In this document: piece after piece, positions 35,812 to 44,306 of the stretch | Layout of the letters: every line of letters starts with the position of its first letter | Numbering within the stretch: the stretch's first letter is position 1 | NCBI GenBank assembly: GCA_963667315.1 | Contig: OY763325.1 | Location: forward strand, 1,178,001 to 1,242,000 | DNA: 64,000 nucleotides | Direction: 5' to 3' | Origin: DAINPP01 sp963667315 | Lineage (GTDB): Bacteria; Thermotogota; Thermotogae; MWEM01 | The notes under the pieces: generated by a model | The model's input: the letters and a program-made list of their open reading frames with translations, nothing else | Told to the model about the DNA's origin: nothing | The model's database searches: none | Made by a program: the position numbers and the translations under genes

Positions 35812-36126
35812 TTATTCAACTTCAACACAAGCCGCCTCATTTTTTCTCATTGTCAGCTGATAGCCTCTAATCCTGATTTCAATCGGATCTCCCATGGGAG
35901 CAACCTTTATAACTTTGAAATTGACGCCGGGTGTCAAGCCCATTGCCAAAAGTCTTTTCCGGATAACAGGTGTCGCTTTCAACGTTTTAACCACACCACT
36001 TTCGCCAACCTCTACTTTGTCAAGAAATGTTTTCCCCTGTCGTTGAGCGTCCGTCGCAGAACAACAGCCTTGACCGTTGCAGCATTTATTTTTCCTTCTC
36101 AGTCTATTCCCGTTATGTCTAAACAT
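35812..36126 (-). CDS. feoA: FeoA with Cys-rich N-terminal extension
   Basis: 104 residues. The C-terminal ~75 residues are a normal FeoA SH3-like domain (VGESGVVKTLKATPVIRKRLLAMGLTPGVNFKVIKVAPMGDPIEIRIRGYQLTMRKNEAACVEV). In front lies a basic, Cys-rich arm of about 35 residues with CCNGQGCC (15-22), absent from ordinary FeoA and reminiscent of the Cys pairs of FeoC or of some FeoB tails. It might bind iron or an Fe-S cluster. The ATG at 36126 follows GGTGAT at five bases; an ATG at 36138 is in frame but lacks a ribosome site. Confidence 0.92.
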   Translation of the reverse strand: MFRHNGNRLRRKNKCCNGQGCCSATDAQRQGKTFLDKVEVGESGVVKTLKATPVIRKRLLAMGLTPGVNFKVIKVAPMGDPIEIRIRGYQLTMRKNEAACVEVE

Positions 36127-36238
36127 ATTTATCACCATTCATTCTTTTCAAGCTTTTCATCATATCTTACCCATATTTATCCGCGGGATAAAATGAGTTT
36201 TCACCTCCGGTTAAATCACCTCTTTATATATCACCAAT

Positions 36239-36275
36239 ATTATAATATACCAGCCTACTTTTGTCAAAGTTGGCT
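36239..36275 (-). promoter_or_regulatory. Consensus promoter and palindromic operator of feoAB
   Basis: On the minus strand TTGACA (36262-36267), a 17-base spacer and TATAAT (36239-36244), an exact consensus. A 24-bp palindrome (36252-36275) covers the -35 box: arms AGCCTACTTT and AAAGTTGGCT around TGTC, one mismatch in ten. A metal-dependent repressor (Fur or DtxR/MntR type) is the likely ligand; the sequence does not match the standard boxes I know. The leader to feoA is about 110 bases. Confidence 0.85.
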
Positions 36276-36338
36276 TTATAATCTCTGTTCGCAATAAAAT
36301 ATATAATTTATCCAGTTTTGTTTATACTGTAAAACAAA

Positions 36339-36366
36339 ACACTCTCTCAAAAAATTGAGAGAGTGT
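36339..36366 (-). terminator. Terminator of the NifX-like gene
   Basis: A 12-bp perfect stem (ACACTCTCTCAA / TTGAGAGAGTGT) with an AAAA loop, followed on the minus strand by TTTGTTTT. It lies about 150 bases after the NifX-like stop. Confidence 0.75.
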
Positions 36367-36516
36367 CAATATCTAAACTAATGATATATATATACAGTCA
36401 TTAAGGTAATTACAGAGATTTGAAATAAAATCCAAGATCTCGCGATTACAAATTCTATTATTATATTTTACTGTTTATAACTTTTGAAATATTTACATAT
36501 TCTTTACTCTAATCAT
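36367..36516. other. AT-rich 3' stretch without a gene
   Basis: Together with the feoAB leader, promoter and the terminator at 36339, this completes a 390-base gap between feoA and the NifX-like gene. I see no open frame, tRNA or riboswitch fold in these 150 bases; it would be the 3' untranslated part of the NifX-like message. Confidence 0.5.
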
Positions 36517-37242
36517 CTATAAAGCTTTTAATTCTCCCGACCAGAGTTTCTTGAGATTCTCAGTTCCGGTTGTATCCTCTCCGAGATATGCCTTTATCCC
36601 TGCACTCTGTGCAGCTTCTGTTGCGTTTTTCCCCAACGATTTCACGATTACCGTTTTAACTCCTTTTTCAGCGAGAGCTGCAATCATATTCGGTCCGACA
36701 CCATGTTCCTCGGTAACGATATTTTCCGAGACGTTTACAGCTCCTGTTTCACCATCGATAACAGCCAGAAATCTTCCCCTTCCAAACCTTTCATCAATCT
36801 GTGAATTCAAAGAGTCTCCCTGTACGGTTATGGCAATTGTGCCATATGCCTTTTTACAATCATGTCCATCGTCATGATCATGATGATCGTGATCATGATT
36901 ACAGCCAAGATCATCTTCACTCAGGGATCCCTTGAAATATTCATCAAGAACTTCTCTGACACTGTTTCCAGCTGCTTTACCAACCTTAATGCCATAACTG
37001 TCGAAGAAACTGATCGCCCTTGTCCCAATCCCCTGAACAATCATCAGATTCACTTTGTTTTCATGTATCCATCCGGGAATCTGTCCGGGACTATGCTGTA
37101 AAAAAGGATTCCCAACAATTTCACATTCTTTTATCACATTACCTTCAACATTCACAAAAGCGTAGAAGGGCGTTTTCCCAAAATGTCCGCTTATCATCGA
37201 ATCAAGACCATTATTATTTGCTGCCGGTATACCTATTCTCAT
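36517..37242 (-). CDS. Double NifX/NifB-C-type protein with His-rich linker
   Basis: 241 residues: two copies of the dinitrogenase iron-molybdenum cofactor (NifX/NafY) domain, residues 1-108 (MRIGIPAANNNGLDSMISGHFGKTPFYAFV) and 133-235 (GTIAITVQGDSLNSQIDERFGRGRFLAVID), joined by a linker (114-129) with six His, six Asp and a Cys at each end. Usual members are single domains of 100-125 residues. The family carries metal-sulfur cofactors; outside nitrogen fixers its job is unclear. No nif gene is nearby. The linker and the next-door feoAB suggest iron or other metal handling. ATG follows AAGGAGAG; promoter at 37286. Confidence 0.9.
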   Translation of the reverse strand: MRIGIPAANNNGLDSMISGHFGKTPFYAFVNVEGNVIKECEIVGNPFLQHSPGQIPGWIHENKVNLMIVQGIGTRAISFFDSYGIKVGKAAGNSVREVLDEYFKGSLSEDDLGCNHDHDHHDHDDGHDCKKAYGTIAITVQGDSLNSQIDERFGRGRFLAVIDGETGAVNVSENIVTEEHGVGPNMIAALAEKGVKTVIVKSLGKNATEAAQSAGIKAYLGEDTTGTENLKKLWSGELKAL

Positions 37243-37285
37243 ACTAATCTACTCTCCTTCATATATATGCAAATTGTATATATCT

Positions 37286-37294
37286 ATTATATCA
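37286..37294 (-). promoter_or_regulatory. Extended -10 promoter of the NifX-like gene
   Basis: TGATATAAT on the minus strand; a weak TTTGGA lies 17 bases upstream. Diverges from the SNF2 promoter. Confidence 0.6.
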
Positions 37295-37326
37295 GATTCC
37301 ATGTTATTTCCAAAATTAAAAAAAAA

Positions 37327-37335
37327 TGGTAAAAT
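37327..37335 (+). promoter_or_regulatory. Extended -10 promoter of the SNF2 helicase gene
   Basis: TGGTAAAAT, 28 bases before the TTG start of the helicase gene; no clear -35. Confidence 0.45.
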
Positions 37336-37363
37336 AGAGAGTTAAAATATATTTCTGGGGGGA

Positions 37364-40300
37364 TTGAATATCAGAAAGAACAAAACCAACCAATATGAAA
37401 ACTGGGTTGAAAAAGACACGAAAAAAATATCCGAGACCTTTAACAGACTTCCTGCAGCCATAAAAGAGAGAGCACATATCTATTACAGTATCGGCAGGAT
37501 ACTAAATTATTCACTTCATTCAGAAGATAATCGTATAAAAATTCAAGCTATCGTCAGAGGGACTGAGGATTATTTTTCAGAAATAGACATGAAGAATTCC
37601 GGTCTTTCTTTCAGCTGTACCTGCCATCATTTTTTAAGAGCGGGTGAAATCTGTAAGCATATCGGTGCTTTGATGATAAAAGTCCTCGACAACAAAGATA
37701 TGATAGAAAATCAGCAACGTTCAGTTAGCCGCCTGGAACTGCTTAAAAGAAAGCATAAAGAATTCAAGAAAAAGAACAACGCAAAAGTCTTTCTTCAGAA
37801 TCTTGAAAAAAAGAAGACTATGACACTGAATGAGATGGTTTCAAAGCTTGAACCGAGAGCACTGGTACTTGAGATTACCCAACATGAAAGTGATGTTCAG
37901 ATTGAAATCTATGAACAGAAATACGGAGTGAAAGGAACACCTATCAAGACTTCCAGAACAGAATTAACACTCGATGATCTCACCTATTATACCGATGAGC
38001 GATTTTCTGAATTCATCACATTTGTCAATTGCAAATACGATGGTTTTTATATCAAAGATTTTCACAAATTTAAAAGTGTTTTTTCCGGATATCCGTATAT
38101 TTCGTTTTCAACCAGGAAAAAGAAAGTCCGTTTTGGACCCAAATTACATATTCAGATCAGAATAAAAGATGGAAAGGTAAAATTGAATTTCATCAATACG
38201 GATAAAACCCTTGACTTTGATGCGGATGAAGTCGTAAGGCAATCGTTGTTTGATCCGCTGGGTTATCTTCCGGTATACGGAAATGATGGGAAGACCGCCC
38301 TATTTGTCGATGATATTATTTACCCGATTGACTCCCCGCTGAGTGCCCGGCAGATAAAATTTTTACATCGCGAAAAATATAATCTTGAAGAGGTTTTTCT
38401 GAATCCAAAAGAATTGGAGACGGATCTCGTAAAGAAAGAGGTCATCGCTCCCCTCATCACAATGGGATTGAAATTTGAAGAGAAATTAAACGTTAATATC
38501 CCACTCGATATGGCAGAACCTGATAAAAAGGCAGTTTGGATAATCGAACGGGTAGGGAATCTATTCACACTGGAACTCCGTTTTTCATACTCAGGTATCA
38601 GAATCAAACCATCTGATGAGAAAAATCAGGTGGTTGATGTCAAAAAAGGAACTATGTATGTCAGAGATTTCGAATTTGAAAAAGAACAGATAGAAATCCT
38701 GCATCAGAATATCCATTCCATTAACGAAAATACATACGGTTATATATGGGAACTGAGCCTCGAAGAGGTACTGCTGCTCATAGACGAACTTTTCGTAAAA
38801 TATTCATCGAGTGTTATTCTCGATTGTGACAGAAAATTAACCAAGATCAATCATCCTAAAACTACCGTCAATGTACAGGTCAAATCAGGTATTGAATGGT
38901 TTGAAATGAACTTCAAGGTTCTTGCCGATGACAAAGAGGTTCCATTTGACCTGTTTCTTGAAAACTTGAAAGACGACAAAAAATTTATTGAGATAGATGG
39001 TGAATATTACAGGCTGAATCAACGTGAAGTCAACAAACTTAAAAGATTGAGTAAAAAAATAAAGGATTTTGACAAATCGAATCGTCAGGGTTGGCATCGA
39101 TTTGATGTCCTTGATGAATTGAACGATTATGACAACAAGGCGTTTGATGATAAAGCGACAGAAGTGCTGTCAATGGTGGAAAACTTTTCCGGTATTAAAG
39201 AGTATATGATTCCAAAAAGTTTGAATGGAACCTTGAGAGAATATCAGAAAAATGGGTATAACTGGCTTAGATTTTTAGAGGAATTCCGGTTAAACGGTGT
39301 TCTTGCCGATGATATGGGACTCGGAAAGACTGTACAAACGATAAGCCTGCTTCTCTCCTTTTACGAAAGAAACCTTTCAATGAAAGGAATCATTGTATGC
39401 CCGAAATCACTGTTGAAGAACTGGAAAAAGGAAATAGAAAAATTCGCCCCCATCCTGAACAGTCTAATCTATCATGGTACAAAACTCGAAAGAAAAATTC
39501 TCAGAGAAAAAAATCCTGAAATCTGGATAACGACATATGGCACCTTCAGAAATGACTCTGAATTTTTCAACGATATTCAATTTGACTACTGCATTGTGGA
39601 TGAAGCACAAAACCTTAAGAATAATCAAACAAAGACTTTCAAAGAGATGAAAAATTTAAGGTCGAATCATAAGATTGCCCTTACAGGAACGCCTATTGAA
39701 AATTCAATCAACGATTTGAAGAGCCTGTTTGATTTTCTTATCCCGGGTTTTTTCGGCACTTCAAGAGAATATCGCAGACTGTACGAAAACGATTATCATG
39801 CGTTACAAAAGAAGATAAGCCCTTTGATGTTGCGTAGAAAAAAGGAAGATGTTCTTAAAGAGTTGCCGCCAAAAACGATTAAGAATTTTTATGTTGAAAT
39901 GACAGAGCCGCAGGAAAATATCTATATCAGTTATTACAACGGAATTAAAGAAGAAATAAACCAATTAACGGAAAACAAAAAAAACTGGAACGAAAACAGA
40001 TTCCTTATCCTGAAGCATATCCTTCGATTAAGACAAATCGCAACACATCCGGGTATGTTCATGAAAGATGAAGAAGTCAGTTCCGGAAAACTTGATTCCC
40101 TGCTTGAATTACTTGAAGAAATCACTTCAGAAGGCCATAAGGCGCTTGTCTTTTCCCAATTTTCAACGATGCTTGAAATCGTGGAATCCGAACTGCTTAA
40201 CCGAGGGTTAAAAAGTTTAAAAATAACGGGGGCAACACGAAACAGGGAAACGGTGATTGATCGTTTTAAAGAAAATGAGGAGCAAAATATCCTGATGATG

Positions 40301-40588
40301 ACCCTTAAAGTGGGGGGGGTTGGATTAAACCTGACAGAAGCCGATTATGTCATCATTCTTGATCCATGGTGGAATCCGGCAGCCGAAATGCAGGCAATCG
40401 ACAGAACACATCGTATTGGTCAGGAAAGACCTGTCATGGTTTATCGAATGATCAGTTCCTCTACAATAGAAGAAAAAGTACTGGAGCTTCAGGAAAAGAA
40501 AATGGACCTTGTTAAAAATATAGTTGATACAAACGTTGAAGTGGAAAAAGATATAACCGCTGAAGATGTGAGAGAAATGTTCCGTTGA
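37364..40588 (+). CDS. SWIM zinc finger plus SNF2-family helicase
   Basis: 1074 residues. N-terminal SWIM zinc finger (C85-x-C87, C97-x-H99) for DNA or protein binding, a middle bacterial SNF2-associated region (about 150-600), then the SNF2 ATPase core (about 620-1060): motif I LADDMGLGKTVQT, II VDEAQNLKN, III ALTGTPIEN, IV ALVFSQFSTM, V KVGGVGLNLTEADYVIILDPWWNPAAE, VI DRTHRIGQERPVMVYR. It should remodel protein-DNA complexes or help RNA polymerase recycling as RapA does; the specific role is unknown. TTG start at 37364 with GGGGGGA almost touching it; the exact start is uncertain. Confidence 0.93.
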   Translation: MNIRKNKTNQYENWVEKDTKKISETFNRLPAAIKERAHIYYSIGRILNYSLHSEDNRIKIQAIVRGTEDYFSEIDMKNSGLSFSCTCHHFLRAGEICKHIGALMIKVLDNKDMIENQQRSVSRLELLKRKHKEFKKKNNAKVFLQNLEKKKTMTLNEMVSKLEPRALVLEITQHESDVQIEIYEQKYGVKGTPIKTSRTELTLDDLTYYTDERFSEFITFVNCKYDGFYIKDFHKFKSVFSGYPYISFSTRKKKVRFGPKLHIQIRIKDGKVKLNFINTDKTLDFDADEVVRQSLFDPLGYLPVYGNDGKTALFVDDIIYPIDSPLSARQIKFLHREKYNLEEVFLNPKELETDLVKKEVIAPLITMGLKFEEKLNVNIPLDMAEPDKKAVWIIERVGNLFTLELRFSYSGIRIKPSDEKNQVVDVKKGTMYVRDFEFEKEQIEILHQNIHSINENTYGYIWELSLEEVLLLIDELFVKYSSSVILDCDRKLTKINHPKTTVNVQVKSGIEWFEMNFKVLADDKEVPFDLFLENLKDDKKFIEIDGEYYRLNQREVNKLKRLSKKIKDFDKSNRQGWHRFDVLDELNDYDNKAFDDKATEVLSMVENFSGIKEYMIPKSLNGTLREYQKNGYNWLRFLEEFRLNGVLADDMGLGKTVQTISLLLSFYERNLSMKGIIVCPKSLLKNWKKEIEKFAPILNSLIYHGTKLERKILREKNPEIWITTYGTFRNDSEFFNDIQFDYCIVDEAQNLKNNQTKTFKEMKNLRSNHKIALTGTPIENSINDLKSLFDFLIPGFFGTSREYRRLYENDYHALQKKISPLMLRRKKEDVLKELPPKTIKNFYVEMTEPQENIYISYYNGIKEEINQLTENKKNWNENRFLILKHILRLRQIATHPGMFMKDEEVSSGKLDSLLELLEEITSEGHKALVFSQFSTMLEIVESELLNRGLKSLKITGATRNRETVIDRFKENEEQNILMMTLKVGGVGLNLTEADYVIILDPWWNPAAEMQAIDRTHRIGQERPVMVYRMISSSTIEEKVLELQEKKMDLVKNIVDTNVEVEKDITAEDVREMFR

Positions 40589-40610
40589 ATGTATAAAAGG
40601 AAGTGTTCAA

Positions 40611-40727
40611 ATGACTCTATGGTATAATATCCTCGGGAAAACTCCTGATGTCTTTTGTTACATGAATGAACAGAGTTTTTCAATTGACAAAATTAATCCT
40701 TTTGATTTTCGCAATAAAATCAAATGA
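40611..40727 (+). CDS. Possible 38-residue small protein
   Basis: ATG at 40611 after AAAGGAAG (about seven bases), stop TGA at 40725. Product begins MTLWYNILGKTPDVFCYMNE and ends FRNKIK. It starts 22 bases after the helicase stop and ends 19 bases before the TTG of the FtsA-like gene, so it fills the gap exactly. The codons TGG TAT AAT near its start also spell an extended -10 box (40620-40628), so the stretch may instead be a promoter region. No homologue recognised. Confidence 0.45.
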   Translation: MTLWYNILGKTPDVFCYMNEQSFSIDKINPFDFRNKIK

Positions 40728-40746
40728 GATATAAGAGGTGTTGTTT

Positions 40747-42840
40747 TTGATTTATGCACTTGATATCGGTACCAGAACGGTCATCGGTGTTCTGGCTGAA
40801 AAGTACGAATCCAATATAGTCGTTTACGATGCCATGACGAAGGAACATGAGGAAAGAGCCATGATGGATGGGGCAATTCATGATGTCAGCAAGGTATCTA
40901 AAATCGTTCAGAAAATCACAAAAGAGCTGAAAGAGAAAAATGAAGTAGACATCACAAGTGCATCGGTCGCACTCGCCGGAAGATTTCTCAAAACCTCAAT
41001 CGGAGAATCAAAGATGGATGTAACAACGGAACATGCCATCTCAAAAGATACGGTCAGAATGCTGGAAATGGAGGCGATCAACAGATCAATTGAAGCGTTG
41101 GAAACGGATGGAAGAGAAATGTACTGCGTTGGATATTCAGTACTGTATTACAATCTTGATGACGAATGGATCAAAAACCTCGAAGGACAGAGAGGAAAAG
41201 AAATCTCTGTGAAAGTCATTGCGGCATTTCTTCCGGCATATGTTGTCAACGCTATGATGAATGTACTTGAAATATCGGGTTTAACCCCTGAACATATCAC
41301 ATTGGAACCTATAGCGGCAATGAATCTTGTTGTTCCACCGGATCTTAGAAGGTTGAATATCGTTCTCGTTGATGTAGGTGCCGGTACAAGTGATATTGCA
41401 GTTTCAAGAGATGGAACCGTAATTGCCTATGGAATGGTCCCCATGGCAGGAGATGAGATAACAGAAAAACTCTGCGAAGAATATCTCATTGATTTTAACA
41501 GCGGTGAAAAAGTAAAAAGAACATTAAGCGATCCCGATCAGGAAAAGATAGAGATAAAAGATATACTGGATACAACAATCGAAATAACGAAGGAAGACTT
41601 CCTGAGAGTGGCAGAACCGGTAATTGATGATATAACAACAAAAATAAGCGATGAAGTCCTGAACCTTAACGGGAAACCGCCTGTGGCAGTGATGGTTGTC
41701 GGAGGAGGCGCCAGGGTGCCGCTCTTCACGGATTATCTTGCAAAAAAACTCGATCTCCCTTCAAACAGGGTATCCCTTAAAACGATTGAAAATATTCAAT
41801 ATGTCGAAGATAAGACTGAAGAGATGCTGGGAAGCCAGTTTGTCACCCCTGTCAGCATTGCAAACAGTGTCAATACAAACACGGGAAGTGTTTTTGTACG
41901 AGTGATGGTTAATGATAAACCCGTCGATTTGATGGGAATGGACAACAAAAACAACGTTATGCAGGCACTTCTCCAGCTCGGATACAGAGTGGAAGAAATC
42001 GTCGGAAAACCGGGGCCGGCTATCACTTTTGATATGAACAATGATATGAAGATCATAAAGGGAATTCCGGGGAAAAGTGCTCAAATACTTATTAATGGAG
42101 AAAAAGGCGGTATCCACACCAAATTACAGCATGGGGATATCATAGAATTTATGCCGGGTAAAGAAGGCAAGGCTGCAGAAGTATTTTTAAGCAAGGTTTT
42201 AAATCCGCTCTCTATAACCGTTAACGGTGAAGGGATAGACCTCCTGCCACAGGCAAGAATAAACGGCGAACTTTTCAACGGGGATGTTCAGGTAAAGGAT
42301 GGAGACAACATCACTTCCGAAAACTATTGCAATATCAATTATTTACTTGAAAAACTATCAAAAAAGAAAGAAGAGTTTATCAATATCGTTTTAAACTCTA
42401 AAAATAAAGCCGTCAAAATCAAGGAGATTGAAGTTTTCAGGGGAGAGCGAAAATTATCTTCTGACGATAAAATTTTCAGCGGTGATATCCTCACGATGAA
42501 AGAGAAAGAAATTACGCCAAATATAAAAACGCTTACCGGAGATTTTGGTGAAAAGCATTGCAATGTCGTTGTAAATTCAAGAACGATGCAAATCCCAACA
42601 ACTTCCTTCACGGTTAATGTTGATGGTGTAAAAGCCGAAATGGAAAGTGTCCTTTATGAGGGGGCAATCGTTGATTTGAAACTGATTGAAGAAGCACCGA
42701 AAATAGTCGACCTGCTTGCGTTGATGGATATCGATTCAAGTACTTTGAAAAGTTTTAACATAAAGAAAAATGATAAAAAAGCGGCATTTATGGACATGAT
42801 AAAAGAAGGGGACAAGATAGAAATTGTCCTGGAAAAATAG
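40747..42840 (+). CDS. Long FtsA/PilM-like actin-fold ATPase
   Basis: About 697 residues. The first ~340 are an FtsA-type actin fold: IYALDIGTRTVIGVLAE (phosphate 1), the 1C-like SHS2 segment (ITSASVALAGRFLKTS...), LVDVGAGTSDIAVSRDGTVIAYGMVPMAGDEIT (phosphate 2) and AVMVVGGGARVPLFTDYLAKKL (adenosine motif). The remaining ~350 residues are several small beta-grasp-like units, including GKPGPAITFDMNNDMKIIKG and two stretches like LNPLSITVNGEGIDLLPQARINGELFNG. There is no membrane-targeting helix at the end. Similar 'FtsA-domain' proteins occur in clostridia and Thermotogota; the role is unproven. TTG 40747 follows AAGAGGTG; the GTG at 40738 overlaps that site. Confidence 0.82.
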   Translation: MIYALDIGTRTVIGVLAEKYESNIVVYDAMTKEHEERAMMDGAIHDVSKVSKIVQKITKELKEKNEVDITSASVALAGRFLKTSIGESKMDVTTEHAISKDTVRMLEMEAINRSIEALETDGREMYCVGYSVLYYNLDDEWIKNLEGQRGKEISVKVIAAFLPAYVVNAMMNVLEISGLTPEHITLEPIAAMNLVVPPDLRRLNIVLVDVGAGTSDIAVSRDGTVIAYGMVPMAGDEITEKLCEEYLIDFNSGEKVKRTLSDPDQEKIEIKDILDTTIEITKEDFLRVAEPVIDDITTKISDEVLNLNGKPPVAVMVVGGGARVPLFTDYLAKKLDLPSNRVSLKTIENIQYVEDKTEEMLGSQFVTPVSIANSVNTNTGSVFVRVMVNDKPVDLMGMDNKNNVMQALLQLGYRVEEIVGKPGPAITFDMNNDMKIIKGIPGKSAQILINGEKGGIHTKLQHGDIIEFMPGKEGKAAEVFLSKVLNPLSITVNGEGIDLLPQARINGELFNGDVQVKDGDNITSENYCNINYLLEKLSKKKEEFINIVLNSKNKAVKIKEIEVFRGERKLSSDDKIFSGDILTMKEKEITPNIKTLTGDFGEKHCNVVVNSRTMQIPTTSFTVNVDGVKAEMESVLYEGAIVDLKLIEEAPKIVDLLALMDIDSSTLKSFNIKKNDKKAAFMDMIKEGDKIEIVLEK

Positions 42841-42872
42841 AATTTTTTAATTTATTAAGAGGGGGAAGCAAT

Positions 42873-43838
42873 ATGGATGTCTTGACAATTACCATGAACC
42901 CTGCGTTGGATAGAGAAATCATCATCCCTGATTTCAAGGTTAATGAACTTCACAGAGTTTTTGAAAGGGAAAAAATGATAAGTGATCCCGGTGGAAAGGG
43001 ATTAAATGTTTCGATGATGCTTTGCAGCTTAAATGAGACACCAAGTATCGCAATGGGTTTTCTCGGTGGGCACACCGGAAGAATAATTTCAGAGGAAATG
43101 AGAAGGCGTTATCCTAAAGTGACTTTAAACTTTATCCATATCGATGGAGAAAGCCGAGAAAACATCAGTATTCTCGATGAAAAAAATCATTATATCACTG
43201 AAATCAATGCCCCGGGTCCCATCATTCAGGAGCCTGATTTGAATCATTTCATGAAACTTTTTAACACGGTTGTTTCAAGGACAAAAATCACAGTCCTTTC
43301 CGGGTCTGTTCCACAGGGTGTCCCGCTTGATACATACGCAGTTCTGTCAAAAAACGCAAAAGATAACGGAAATAAAGTTTATGTAGAAGCAAGAGGCCAA
43401 TTACTCACAGAAACAATAAAAAAGAGCTGTCCTGATATCGTAAGGCCTGACATGAGAAGTACGAACAAGATACTCGGTCAGGAAGTTGAATCGATGGAAG
43501 ATTATCTCGATGCCGGAAAAGAGATTATCAGATACGGTGCGAATCTTGTGGTTATCTCTTACAAGTTCAAACACGATATCATCCTGACAAAAGATGCATC
43601 GTGGTTATTGTCCATCAAAGAAGGCGAACTTGATGAATCGCATTTGCTCGGAACCGGAGATGCCTTCATCGCGGCGATGATCTATGATTATCTTAATTCA
43701 AACAGTCAATACCTCGATAGAGCAAAATTCGGTATGGCGGCTGCTATTGCTAAATCAAATTATCTTAAAAAGGAAATGCCACCACTTTACGATATAAACA
43801 AAGAACTCGAAAACATAAAAGTTGAAAGGTTAAACTGA
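42873..43838 (+). CDS. PfkB-family sugar-phosphate kinase (1-phosphofructokinase group)
   Basis: 321 residues. MDVLTITMNPALDREIIIPDFKVNELHRV and DPGGKGLNVSMML are the start pattern of 1-phosphofructokinase/tagatose-6-phosphate kinase; LSGSVPQGVP follows, and the PfkB end motif LLGTGDAFIAAM contains the catalytic Asp. Phosphorylates fructose 1-phosphate or a related sugar phosphate with ATP. No PTS gene is nearby, so fructose 1-phosphate as substrate is not supported by context. ATG after GAGGGGG. Ten bases before the CBS gene. Confidence 0.85.
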   Translation: MDVLTITMNPALDREIIIPDFKVNELHRVFEREKMISDPGGKGLNVSMMLCSLNETPSIAMGFLGGHTGRIISEEMRRRYPKVTLNFIHIDGESRENISILDEKNHYITEINAPGPIIQEPDLNHFMKLFNTVVSRTKITVLSGSVPQGVPLDTYAVLSKNAKDNGNKVYVEARGQLLTETIKKSCPDIVRPDMRSTNKILGQEVESMEDYLDAGKEIIRYGANLVVISYKFKHDIILTKDASWLLSIKEGELDESHLLGTGDAFIAAMIYDYLNSNSQYLDRAKFGMAAAIAKSNYLKKEMPPLYDINKELENIKVERLN

Positions 43839-43847
43839 GGTGATCAA

Positions 43848-44306
43848 ATGAAAGTCGGAGACATAATGATTCGAGATATTTCAGCCATATTTGAGGATGA
43901 AACAGTTGAAAGATTTATCCGTTTATGCGCAAATCATCTGAGAACCGGAATGCCTGTTGTCGATGATGAAATGAAAATCCTGGGTTATCTCAGTGAAAAT
44001 GATATCGTTAATGCCGTAATCCCATCGTATTTCGGAATGTTGCAATCAGCTTCGTTTATTCCTGACACGAATCAGTTGAAGAAGAAACTTTATCAGATCA
44101 AAGATGACTCAATCACTAAATATATGGCGAAATCAGTTATCACGGTTAAAGAAACGGATACCCTGTTGCATGCCTCTGATCTTCTGATCAGGCATAAATT
44201 CTTCTCACTTTGCGTTGTGGATGAGGAAGGCAGATTGACGGGACTGGTCAACAGGTCAAGGATTCTTCTCGGAGTCCTTCAGGAAATTGAGGAAGATGGA
44301 GTGTAA
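43848..44306 (+). CDS. Two-CBS-domain protein
   Basis: 152 residues, a pair of CBS domains (about 1-58 and 85-148: VGDIMIRDISAIFEDETVERFIRLCANHLRTGMPVVDDEMKILGYLSENDIV; MAKSVITVKETDTLLHASDLLIRHKFFSLCVVDEEGRLTGLVNRSRIL). Binds adenine nucleotides or other ligands; acts alone as a regulator. Target unknown. The stop is joined to the TTG of mtaB. Confidence 0.9.
   Translation: MKVGDIMIRDISAIFEDETVERFIRLCANHLRTGMPVVDDEMKILGYLSENDIVNAVIPSYFGMLQSASFIPDTNQLKKKLYQIKDDSITKYMAKSVITVKETDTLLHASDLLIRHKFFSLCVVDEEGRLTGLVNRSRILLGVLQEIEEDGV

Noticed and set aside
36339..36366. Hairpin near feoA as a riboswitch
   Set aside because: It is a simple terminator-like stem of the NifX-like message, on the far side of the feo promoter.
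36517..37242. NifX-like domains as a sign of nitrogen fixation
   Set aside because: No nif genes nearby; the family is widespread in non-fixing anaerobes.
41538..42611. Long reverse-strand open frames inside the FtsA-like and other genes
   Set aside because: They lie opposite well-supported genes, lack ribosome sites and have no recognisable domains; they are shadows.
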